A stretch of 64,000 bases of DNA from Streptomyces glomeratus (GTDB lineage: Bacteria; Actinomycetota; Actinomycetes; Streptomycetales; Streptomycetaceae). The notes below the pieces were generated by a model that worked only from the letters and a program-made list of their open reading frames with translations, ran no database searches and was not told the DNA's origin. Location: contig NZ_JAKEEB010000008.1 in the NCBI RefSeq assembly GCF_021462825.1, positions 124,001 to 188,000 of the forward strand, given 5' to 3'. Below, in pieces: positions 37,810 to 46,079 of the stretch; the first letter of the stretch is position 1, and each line of letters opens with the position of its first letter. The translations under genes and the position numbers were made by a program.

Positions 37810-40311
37810 ATGTCCCTCATGTCCGTACTGACGCGCGACGAAGCGCAGACCCGTGCCAGGCTCCTCGACGTCCACCGCTACGAGATCGCCCTCGACCTGA
37901 CCCGCGGCGACGAGACCTTCGACTCCCGTACCGTCATCCACTTCACGGTGAGCGGTGACCGGAAGGCCGCGGACACCTTCGTCGAGCTCAAGCCCGCCGA
38001 GCTGCGCTCCGCAACGCTGGACGGACAGCCCCTGGACCCCGAGACCCTCGACGAGAACCGGCTGCCCCTCAAGGGCCTCACGGCCGGCGAGCACGAACTG
38101 CGCATCGACGCCGCCATGCGCTACTCGCACACCGGCGAGGGCATGCACCGCTTCACCGACCCCACCGACGGCGAGACCTACGTCTACACCCAGCTGTTCC
38201 TGGACGACGTCCAGCGCGTCTTCGCCGCCTTCGACCAGCCCGACCTCAAGGCCGTCTTCGAGCTGACCGTCAAGGCCCCCGAAGGCTGGAGTGTCCTCGC
38301 CAACGGCGTCACGACCCACGAGGGCGAAGGCACCTGGCGCGCCGCCGCGACCCCCCTCATCTCCACCTACCTCGTCGCCGTCGCCGCCGGCCCCTGGCAC
38401 TCCGTGCGCACCGAGCACCGCGGACTGCCCTTCGGCATCCACTGCCGCCGCTCCCTCGCCCCCTACCTCGACGCCGACGCGGACGAACTCCTCGAGATCA
38501 CCCGCCAGTGCTTCGACCGCTACCACGAGAAGTTCGAGGAGCCCTACCCCTTCGACTCCTACGACCAGGCGTTCGTCCCCGAGTTCAACGCCGGGGCCAT
38601 GGAGAACCCCGGCCTCGTCACCTTCCGCGACGAGTTCGTCTACCGCTCCGCCGTCACGGACACCCAGCGCCAGACCCGTGCCATGGTCATCGCTCACGAG
38701 ATGGCCCACATGTGGTTCGGCGACCTCGTCACCCTGCGCTGGTGGGACGACATCTGGCTGAACGAGTCCTTCGCCGAGTACATGGGCTACCAGACCCTGA
38801 CCGAGGCCACCCGCTTCACGGACACCTGGACCGACTTCGGCGTCGCCCGGAAGGCCTGGGGATACGACGCGGACCAGCGGCCCTCCACCCACCCCGTGGC
38901 CCCCGACGCTGTCGACGACACCGCCTCCGCACTCCTCAACTTCGACGGCATCTCCTACGCCAAGGGTGCCTCCGCGCTGCGGCAGCTGGTGGCCTGGCTC
39001 GGCGAGAAGGACTTCCTCGCCGGCATCAACACCCACTTCACCCGCCACCGCTTCGGCAACGCCACGCTCGCCGACTTCGTCGACTCCCTCGCCGACGCCA
39101 CCGAGCGGGACGTGCACGCCTGGGCCGACTCCTGGCTGCGCACCACCGGCGTCGACACCCTCACCCCGCACCTCACCCAGGCCGACGACGGCACATACTC
39201 CCTGACCGTCGCCCACGACGGCAGCCGCCCCCACCGCATCGCCGTCGGCCTCTACGACCAGGACCTCTCCGACGACGGCGGCCTCACCCTGCGCGAACGC
39301 CTCGAACTGGACATCCCGCAGAGCGCGCCGCAGCCCCTCGGGAAGCGTCCCGCCCTGCTCCTGCTCAACGACGGCGACCTCACCTACGCCAAGGTCCGCT
39401 TCGACCCCGACTCCTTCACGGCCGTCCGGGGCGCACTGTCCGCCGTGCCCGAACCGCTCAGCCGCGCGGTCGTGTGGAACGCCCTGCGCGACGCCGTGCG
39501 CGACGGCCGCCTCCCCGCCGCCGCCTACCTGGAGACCGCCCGGACCCACCTCCCGCACGAAACCGACCTGGCCCTCGCCGAAGGCGTCCTCGCCTTCGCC
39601 TCCACCCAGGTCGCCGACCGCTACCTGCCCGCCGAGGAACGGCCCGCCGCCCTCACCACCCTCACCCATCTGTGCCGCGACCTCATCCGCCGCACCGAGG
39701 ACGGTTCCCACCCCGGGCTGCGGCTGATCGCCGTACGCCACTTCATCGACGCCGCCGCCCACCCCGACACCATCGCCGCCTGGCTCGCCGACGGCACGGT
39801 GCCCGGCGGTCCCGAACTCGACCCCGAACTGCGCTGGCGCATCCTGGGCCGCCTCGCCGTCCTCGGCGCCGTCGACGAGGCCACCATCGACGGGGAACTC
39901 GAGCGCGACCCCAGCGCCACCGGCCAGGAAGGCGCCGCCCGCTGCCGCGCCGCCCTGCCCGACCCCGAGGCCAAGCGGCGCGCCTGGGACGCGATGTTCG
40001 CCACCGACGACCTGTCCAACTACCTGTTCACCGCCACCGCGCAGGGCTTCTGGCAGCCCGAACAGGCCGACCTCGTCGCGGAGTACGTCGACCGCTACTG
40101 GACCGACGCGCCCGCCGTCGCCGCCCGCCGCGGCCCCGCCATCGCCGCCGCCGCCGGCCGCTGGGCCTTCCCGCACCACGCTGTCGACGCGGACACCCTC
40201 CGCCGCGGCGAGAAGTGCCTGCGCAAGACGGACCTCGTCCCGGCCCTGCACCGCAGGCTCGTCGACGAACTCGACGACCTGGCACGCGCCCTGCGCGTCC
40301 GCGAGGCGTAG
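37810..40311 (+). CDS. pepN: aminopeptidase N (M1 family)
   Basis: An 833-residue zinc aminopeptidase that removes N-terminal residues from peptides. The exopeptidase motif GAMEN and the zinc site HEMAHMWFGDL with the distal Glu in WLNESFAEYMGYQ are intact. The C-terminal ERAP1-like helical domain follows (PEPLSRAVVWNALRDAVRDG). ATG 37810 was preferred for the AGG spacing upstream; ATG 37819 is nearly as likely. There is no signal peptide, so it is cytoplasmic. The preceding 200 bp contain no gene. Confidence 0.95.
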   Translation: MSLMSVLTRDEAQTRARLLDVHRYEIALDLTRGDETFDSRTVIHFTVSGDRKAADTFVELKPAELRSATLDGQPLDPETLDENRLPLKGLTAGEHELRIDAAMRYSHTGEGMHRFTDPTDGETYVYTQLFLDDVQRVFAAFDQPDLKAVFELTVKAPEGWSVLANGVTTHEGEGTWRAAATPLISTYLVAVAAGPWHSVRTEHRGLPFGIHCRRSLAPYLDADADELLEITRQCFDRYHEKFEEPYPFDSYDQAFVPEFNAGAMENPGLVTFRDEFVYRSAVTDTQRQTRAMVIAHEMAHMWFGDLVTLRWWDDIWLNESFAEYMGYQTLTEATRFTDTWTDFGVARKAWGYDADQRPSTHPVAPDAVDDTASALLNFDGISYAKGASALRQLVAWLGEKDFLAGINTHFTRHRFGNATLADFVDSLADATERDVHAWADSWLRTTGVDTLTPHLTQADDGTYSLTVAHDGSRPHRIAVGLYDQDLSDDGGLTLRERLELDIPQSAPQPLGKRPALLLLNDGDLTYAKVRFDPDSFTAVRGALSAVPEPLSRAVVWNALRDAVRDGRLPAAAYLETARTHLPHETDLALAEGVLAFASTQVADRYLPAEERPAALTTLTHLCRDLIRRTEDGSHPGLRLIAVRHFIDAAAHPDTIAAWLADGTVPGGPELDPELRWRILGRLAVLGAVDEATIDGELERDPSATGQEGAARCRAALPDPEAKRRAWDAMFATDDLSNYLFTATAQGFWQPEQADLVAEYVDRYWTDAPAVAARRGPAIAAAAGRWAFPHHAVDADTLRRGEKCLRKTDLVPALHRRLVDELDDLARALRVREA

Positions 40312-40877
40312 ACGACGCCCGGTGTGCGGTCGGCACACGTCCGCACCCGGGTGTGTTGCGCTTGGCACACGTCCCTTACGAGGCGCCGGGGCGAGTGCTC
40401 GCCGCTGGATGCCGTCAGCGAATGCCTGTGCCGGGCGCCTGCACCGTACGCCCGTTTTCGCGGGCGGGGATGGGCGCGTCCGGCTCCCTGGTGTGCCGGT
40501 CGACACGCTCCTCTCACGGGCCGCCCGGCCGGCGTGCTCCCTGCCGGTTGCCGGCCTGCGCACGCACGCCGCCGGGCGTCCGCAGGCGTCCCCCCTTCCG
40601 GACGTGGGCGGGTCCCTTCCCAGGTACGCGGTCGGCACCCGCCTCACGGGGCGTCCGGTCGGCGCACGCCCGCCACGGGCCACCGGGCGCCCGGCAGGCT
40701 CGCGCCCTCTCAGGGCGGCGCAGGTACGTGAACGTGCCTCCCCCCGGCAGTTCGCTCCTGACACGTCCCGCCCACCACCGATACCCGCTCCCGGGTCGGA
40801 TCGTTGTCCTCTGCGGGCGGGTGAACTCCCTCGTATGCGGGTCTGATTGCCCCCGCCCAGCGCCCGGAGGACGTCCC
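40312..40877. other. 566-bp gene-free stretch with degenerate repeats
   Basis: No frame here looks like a real protein. A degenerate motif near GCGGTCGGCACACG recurs about five times (around 40326, 40361, 40497, 40627 and 40656). The final 30 bp carry the GGAGGA ribosome site of the decarboxylase. No iron box was seen. Confidence 0.5.
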
Positions 40878-42242
40878 ATGAGCTTGCCGCCCCTCGCCTC
40901 AGGACCCGAAGGCCCGACCGCCCTCGGGCCACTGCTCGCCACCGTCCTCGACGCCCTACGGGAAGGCGTACGGCAGCGCGGCGGGCCGCTGCCCGCGGGC
41001 GGTCCCGCGGCGGTCGCCGCACGGGTCCGCGACGCCGTCGGCGACGTACTGCCGCAGAAGGGCGACCCTGACGCCTTACACACCCTCGTACGCGCCTTCG
41101 CCGAGGGCGCCGCCGACCCCGCCGACCCCCTCTGCGCGGCCCACCTGCACTGCCCGCCCCTCGCCGTCGCCACCGCCGCAGACCTCGCCGCCTCGGCCCT
41201 CAACCCGTCCCTGGACTCCTGGGACCAGGCCCCGGCGGCATCCGAACTGGAAGCCCTGGTCACCGAAGCCCTCGCCCAAGAGGCCGGTGCGGCCGCCGCC
41301 CTCGTCACCACCGGCGGCACCGAGTCCAACCAGCTCGCCCTCCTCCTCGCCCGCGAAGCCCACGGCCGTGTCCGGCTCGTCTGCGGAGCAGGCGCCCACC
41401 ACTCCCTGGCCCGCGCCGCCTGGCTCCTCGGCCTGCCCGAACCCGTGGTGCTCCCCGCCCCGCGCGGCACCCTCGACCCCAGCGCCCTCGCCGAAGCCCT
41501 CACCCGTCTGTCCGGACCGCGCGAACCGGTCCTCGTAGCCGCCACGGCGGGCACCACCGACGCCGGACTCATCGACCCCCTGCCCGAGATCGCCGATGTG
41601 TGCGCCGCCCATGACGCCCGCCTCCACATCGACGCCGCATACGGGGGCGGACTTCTCTTCAGCGACCGCCACCGCCCCAAGCTCCACGGCCTGGACCGCG
41701 CCCACACCGTCACTCTCGACCTGCACAAACTCGGCTGGCAGCCGGTGGCCGCCGGCCTCCTCGCCGTACGGGACCCGCACGACCTGCGGGCCCTGCAGCA
41801 CCGCGCGGACTACCTCAACGCCGACGACGACACCGAGGCGGGCCTGCCCGACCTCCTCGGGCGCTCCCTGCGCACCACCCGGCGCCCAGACATCCTGAAG
41901 ATCGCCGCCACGTTCAAAGCCCTCGGCCGGACCGGACTCGGCGCCCTCGTCGACCAGGTCTGCGCCCGCGCACAGGAACTCGCGCAGCTCGTCTCGGCAC
42001 ACCCCGCCTTCGAGCTGTACGCCGCGCCCACCATCAGCACCGTCCTGTTCCGGCCCGCCGAAGCCCCCGACGACAGCGTCGCCGCCGTCCGCCGCGCCCT
42101 CCTCCACGGCGGCCGCGCCGTCCTCGGCCGCGCCCGGCTCGACGGCCGCCTCTGGCTCAAGGCCACCCTCCTCAACCCCCACACGGGGCCCGGCGACCTG
42201 GCCGCGCTCCTGAACCTGGTGGAAGGAAGCACGCCCCGATGA
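40878..42242 (+). CDS. PLP-dependent group II decarboxylase (DesA/diamine-type)
   Basis: A 454-residue decarboxylase. Seen: VTTGGTESNQLALLLAREAH, AHHSLARAAWLLG, ATAGTTDAGLIDPL, DARLHIDAAYGGGLLF, and the PLP lysine Lys284 in TLDLHKLGW. The family decarboxylates amino acids such as lysine, ornithine or diaminobutyrate. It is coupled (ATGA overlap) to an N-hydroxylase, the DesA-DesB arrangement of hydroxamate siderophore pathways, so cadaverine or putrescine is the likely product. Substrate is inference. The ATG has GGAGGA at 7 nt. Confidence 0.87.
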   Translation: MSLPPLASGPEGPTALGPLLATVLDALREGVRQRGGPLPAGGPAAVAARVRDAVGDVLPQKGDPDALHTLVRAFAEGAADPADPLCAAHLHCPPLAVATAADLAASALNPSLDSWDQAPAASELEALVTEALAQEAGAAAALVTTGGTESNQLALLLAREAHGRVRLVCGAGAHHSLARAAWLLGLPEPVVLPAPRGTLDPSALAEALTRLSGPREPVLVAATAGTTDAGLIDPLPEIADVCAAHDARLHIDAAYGGGLLFSDRHRPKLHGLDRAHTVTLDLHKLGWQPVAAGLLAVRDPHDLRALQHRADYLNADDDTEAGLPDLLGRSLRTTRRPDILKIAATFKALGRTGLGALVDQVCARAQELAQLVSAHPAFELYAAPTISTVLFRPAEAPDDSVAAVRRALLHGGRAVLGRARLDGRLWLKATLLNPHTGPGDLAALLNLVEGSTPR

Positions 42243-43687
42243 TCCACCTCCCGTACCACGACATCCCGGCCCCACGCGACCTGGTCGGCATCGGCATCGG
42301 CCCGTTCAACCTCTCCCTCGCCGCCCTCGCCCACCCCCTCGCCGAACTCGACAGCGCCTTCTACGAACAGCGCCCCGGCTTCGACTGGCACCCCGGCCTC
42401 CTCATCGACGGCGCCACCCTCCAGGTCCCCTTCCTCGCCGACCTGGTGACCCTCGCCGACCCCGCCAGCCCCTGGTCGTTCCTCAACTACCTCAAGAGCC
42501 GCGAGCGCCTCTTCCCCTTCTACTTCGCAGAGCGCTTCCACATCCAGCGCGCCGAATACGACGCCTACTGCCGCTGGGTCGCCGGCCATCTCCCCGGACT
42601 CCACTTCGGCCACCAGGTCGACAGCGTCCGCTGGGACCCGGAGAACGACGTCTTCGAAGTCGACTTCACCCGGCTCGACCCGGACGGCGAGGCCGAGGCC
42701 CTCGGCCGGACTCGGGCGCGCAACATCGTGCTGGGCGTCGGCACCGAACCGCACGTCCCCGAGTCGCTGGTCCCCCTCGTCGAGGCCCCCGGCGTGCCCG
42801 TCATCCACGCAGCGGACTACCTCCGCCACCGCGAGGAGTTCCTCACCGCCGGGCACATCACCGTCGTCGGCGCGGGCCAGTCGGGCGCCGAGGTCTTCCT
42901 CGACCTCCTGCGCCACCGGCCGGCCGGGCACGAGAGGATCCACTGGCTCGCCCGCACGGAGGCGTTCGCCCCCATGGAGTACTCCAAGCTGGGCCTCGAG
43001 CACTTCACACCCGACTACACGCGCTACTTCCACGCCCTCGTCGAACCCGTGCGCGACCGCCTCGTCTCGGCCCAGTGGCAGCTCCACAAGGGCATCGACG
43101 CCGGCACCAGCGCCGCCATCCACGACGAGCTGTACCGCCGCACCCTGCACGGCGGCTGGCCCGACGCCGTCCTCACCCCCGGCGTCCACGTCCACACCGC
43201 GGAACGCCTCGCCACCGCCACGATCGAGCTGCACCTGGAACACACCCAGCAGAACGTCCGTTCCCGCCTCACCACCGACGCGGTCGTCCTCGCCACCGGC
43301 TACCGCGAACGTCCCCTCGACCGCATCCTCGCCGGACTCGCCCCCTACCTGCGCCGCGACAGCAGCGAGCGCCCCCGCATCGACGACCAGTTCCGCATGA
43401 TCCTCGACCCCTCCCTCACCGGCCGCCTCTACGTCCAGAACGCCGAACTCCACACCCACGGCGTCGGCACCCCGGACCTCGGCCTCGCCGCCTGGCGCAG
43501 CGCCACCATCCTCAACTCCCTCACCGGCAAGGAGCCCTACCCCCTGCCCCGGCGCACGGCCTTCACTACCTTCGGACTCAGTCAGCCGGGTCCACCCGGG
43601 GCCCGGGCCCGGGAAAACCGGACCTGGACCTCGGAAGTCGGCACCTGGGGCCCCGGAAGACACGATCCGAGGCCCCAGAGGGTCTGA
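42239..43687 (+). CDS. L-lysine/L-ornithine (diamine) N-monooxygenase, IucD/DesB-like
   Basis: A 482-residue flavin N-hydroxylase. Seen: DLVGIGIGPFNLSLAAL (FAD site), WHPGLLIDGATLQVPFLADL, ERFHIQRAEYDAYCRW, VVGAGQSGAEVFLDLL (NADPH site), EYSKLGLEHFTPDY and VVLATGYRERPLD. Such enzymes hydroxylate the terminal amine of lysine, ornithine or cadaverine for hydroxamate siderophores. The conserved protein ends near FTTFGLSQPG. The last 30 or so residues are encoded by the flanking minisatellite, so the stop has been displaced by repeats. No acyltransferase or NIS synthetase follows. Confidence 0.88.
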   Translation: MIHLPYHDIPAPRDLVGIGIGPFNLSLAALAHPLAELDSAFYEQRPGFDWHPGLLIDGATLQVPFLADLVTLADPASPWSFLNYLKSRERLFPFYFAERFHIQRAEYDAYCRWVAGHLPGLHFGHQVDSVRWDPENDVFEVDFTRLDPDGEAEALGRTRARNIVLGVGTEPHVPESLVPLVEAPGVPVIHAADYLRHREEFLTAGHITVVGAGQSGAEVFLDLLRHRPAGHERIHWLARTEAFAPMEYSKLGLEHFTPDYTRYFHALVEPVRDRLVSAQWQLHKGIDAGTSAAIHDELYRRTLHGGWPDAVLTPGVHVHTAERLATATIELHLEHTQQNVRSRLTTDAVVLATGYRERPLDRILAGLAPYLRRDSSERPRIDDQFRMILDPSLTGRLYVQNAELHTHGVGTPDLGLAAWRSATILNSLTGKEPYPLPRRTAFTTFGLSQPGPPGARARENRTWTSEVGTWGPGRHDPRPQRV

Positions 43688-43908
43688 GGCCTCAAAAGAA
43701 GCCGGGGCCCCAAGTGAAGCGGGGTCCCAGAGGGCCTGAGGCCCCAAAACAGGCTGAGACCTCAAAACAAGCTGAGGCCCCAAAAGAAGCTGGGGCCCCA
43801 AAGCAAGCGGGGCCCAGAGGGTCTGAGGCCCCGAAAGAACCTGGGGCCTCAGAGGACCCGAGGCCCCAGCAGACCCGAGGCCCCAGCAGACCCAAGGCCC
43901 TAGAAGAC
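43645..43908. repeat. 17-18 bp minisatellite spanning two convergent gene ends
   Basis: About 14 degenerate head-to-tail units of the type CTGAGGCCCCAAAAGAAG, with variants ending AGCAGAC. The array starts in the last codons of the N-hydroxylase, fills the intergenic space and contains the TAG of the 5'-nucleotidase at 43900-43902. Two adjacent units near 43856-43890 (CCGAGGCCCCAGCAGAC) are identical, suggesting recent duplication. Confidence 0.9.
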
Positions 43909-45705
43909 CGCCGTGCCGTTCCGCGTCAGCTTCCAGTCCACCGACGCGAAGTCCTTCGGATCCAGAAGACCCTTTGCGGTCACCCACTCCGCGATCCTGG
44001 TCCGGATCTCCGTCGACTCCGACCACAGCTCCTTCGCCGAGGCCACGTACGGGAAGGCGCCGCCACCGTTGGCGCGGTAGTTGTTCACCGCGAAAACGAA
44101 CTGCTGGGCGTCGTCCAGGGGGGCACCGCGGTAGGTCAGGTTCTTCACACGGGAACCCGCCGCCTGGGCGATGTCGATGTCGTAGCGCAGCCCCGACACA
44201 TAGTCGTAGTTGTAGTCCGGCCGGCCGCCCGCGTTGGTCAGCTTCTCCACGTCCACCGTGGCGTCCGCGGCCGTCTGCACGAAGTACTCCGCCGAGTACT
44301 CCAGGTACGCCCGAAGCTGCGCACCCGTCATCAGCTTCGCCACCAGCGTGTTGTCGTACACGTACAGGCTCGACAGATCCCGGATCGTCACATCGCCGGC
44401 CGGGATCTCCGAGGTCCGTGAGAACGGCGACGCCTGCGCGAGCACCGGCAGCGACGCGTACTCGGTGCCTGCCAGCGCCGCCTTGACCACGTCCTCCTGC
44501 ACCTTGGTGATCAGGTCGATGATCGGGGCGTCCTTGTAGCGCGCCTCCACCGTCGTCAGCGTCTCCGTCGCCCGGCCGACCACCTGGTTGACGTACTTCA
44601 CCACGGCGGCGTGCTCGTCGGACAGCAGCTTGGTGATGTTCGGGTCGTCGGCGACCGTGTTCGCGTTGCGCAGGGAGGCCGCGACGGACTCGACCTCCCA
44701 CCTGCCCTTGGCGAAGACCAGCTCGATGTCGAAGAGCGTGAGCCGCTCCGCGAAGCACAGCGGCTCGGACAGCACGACCGTCTTCCCCGTCTGCTCGTTG
44801 GTGACCTTCAGCTCGGGGATCTCCACATGCGCGTGGCCCACCAGGATGGCGTCGATGCCCGGCACCTGTCGGGCCACATTGGCGGCCGCGTTCTCGACGT
44901 ACGGCAGCTGGTCACCGTACGACGAGGTCCCGGAGGAACCGGAGTGTGCCGACACCACCACCACGTCCGCACCCATCGACCTGAGCTTCGGCACCCACTT
45001 GGCCGCCTGCTCCTCAAGGCCCGGGAAGGTCAACCTCCCCTGCACATACGCCTTGTCCCAGATCGCGATGCCCGGGTTGGTCAGGCCGAGGACCGCGACC
45101 TTCACCGGCGGGGCGCCCGGCACATGGAACTTCTTGATGAGGTACGGGGGGAAGGCCGGCCTCTGTGTCTTCGCGTCCAGCGCGTTCGCGCCGAGCAACG
45201 GGAAGTGACACTGCGACTCGAACTTCCGCAGCGTCTCGATGCCGTAGTTGAACTCGTGGTTCCCGAGCGCCACCGCGTCGTACCCGATCGCGTTCATGGC
45301 CTGCGCCATCGGGTGCACGGGGCCGCCCTTGGCCGTGATCGGGTCGACCTTGGCGTAGTAGTACGTCAGCGGAGTGCCCTGGATCGTGTCGCCCGCGTCG
45401 AGCAGCAGCGTGTTGCAGCGGCCCTTCTCCTGCCTGACCTGGTTCACCAGAGTCGAGATCCGGGCCAGGCCCATCGCGTTGCCGGCCTTGTCCGCGTACT
45501 CCGCGTCCTTGAAGTAGTCCCAGTTGAAGACGTGTCCGTGCAGATCCGTCGTCCCCATCACCGTCAGCGCATACCGCTTCGGGCCCTTCTTCGCCGGGGC
45601 CACGGACGCCGCCCGCGCCGCCGGAGCCGCCGCGGAACCCGCCAGCGCCACCCCCGCCCCGGTCACAGCGGATCTCTTCAGGAACTTCCGGCGGTTCAAC
45701 GGCAT
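43900..45705 (-). CDS. Tat-exported 5'-nucleotidase / 2',3'-cyclic phosphodiesterase family protein
   Basis: A 601-residue metallophosphatase. The twin-arginine signal LNRRKFLKRSAVTGAG is at residues 3-18, with a hydrophobic stretch and AARA cleavage site. The catalytic domain has MGTTDLHGHVFNWDYF, LLLDAGDTIQGTPL, ALGNHEFNYGIETL and VGHAHVEIPEL. The C-terminal nucleotidase domain binds the base (NNYRANGGGAFPYV). It would release phosphate and nucleosides from extracellular nucleotides. The ATG at 45705 has GAGGAG 7 nt upstream. The stop lies in a minisatellite unit, although the protein end itself (TRNGTAVF) looks normal. Confidence 0.93.
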   Translation of the reverse strand: MPLNRRKFLKRSAVTGAGVALAGSAAAPAARAASVAPAKKGPKRYALTVMGTTDLHGHVFNWDYFKDAEYADKAGNAMGLARISTLVNQVRQEKGRCNTLLLDAGDTIQGTPLTYYYAKVDPITAKGGPVHPMAQAMNAIGYDAVALGNHEFNYGIETLRKFESQCHFPLLGANALDAKTQRPAFPPYLIKKFHVPGAPPVKVAVLGLTNPGIAIWDKAYVQGRLTFPGLEEQAAKWVPKLRSMGADVVVVSAHSGSSGTSSYGDQLPYVENAAANVARQVPGIDAILVGHAHVEIPELKVTNEQTGKTVVLSEPLCFAERLTLFDIELVFAKGRWEVESVAASLRNANTVADDPNITKLLSDEHAAVVKYVNQVVGRATETLTTVEARYKDAPIIDLITKVQEDVVKAALAGTEYASLPVLAQASPFSRTSEIPAGDVTIRDLSSLYVYDNTLVAKLMTGAQLRAYLEYSAEYFVQTAADATVDVEKLTNAGGRPDYNYDYVSGLRYDIDIAQAAGSRVKNLTYRGAPLDDAQQFVFAVNNYRANGGGAFPYVASAKELWSESTEIRTRIAEWVTAKGLLDPKDFASVDWKLTRNGTAVF

Positions 45706-46079
45706 CTCTCGTACTCCTCGAGGAATGGTCAACAACGCGCGTAGATTCTGACCCGACCATGACCAGTCGCAACAGGCCCCGGAGGTTTCGATCTGGTGAC
45801 CGGTATATGACCGCCCGTCAGACCATCCGTGACGGAGCGGGTATCCACGCATGCGTCACCGTTCGCCGCCCCGGCCGCAGCCGCACCGCATCACGTGGGC
45901 CACGGGGAATGCGAGTGCCGGCGAAAACCGCGCGTATTTCGCTCCGGTTTTCCTCAGGGATGCTCATCGGAGCGCGCCACCGCACAATTCAACACTTGTC
46001 AATAAGGCTTCACGCAAAGGTTGTTGAGTAGTCACGCGCAACGAATTCTCTACCGGCCGGTAAGGCATACGCTCGAAGC
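45706..46079. other. divergent promoter region of the 5'-nucleotidase and pyk genes
   Basis: 374 bp without a gene. It includes an AT-richer stretch (45988-46030, AATTCAACACTTGTCAATAA) and a perfect 12-bp palindrome TACCGGCCGGTA at 46051-46062, 17 bp before the pyk start. CATACGCT at 46066-46073 resembles a -10 element. Confidence 0.5.

Noticed and set aside
40095..40517. Minus-strand frame in the pepN-decarboxylase gap
   Set aside because: Arg-rich, overlaps the pepN 3' end, no ribosome site or family resemblance.
37801..41022. A 1073-codon frame antisense to pepN
   Set aside because: Shadow frame of pepN, no recognisable domain, biased Gly/Val/Glu composition.
43645..43908. CRISPR array
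   Set aside because: Units are directly adjacent and degenerate with no unique spacers, and no cas genes are present.
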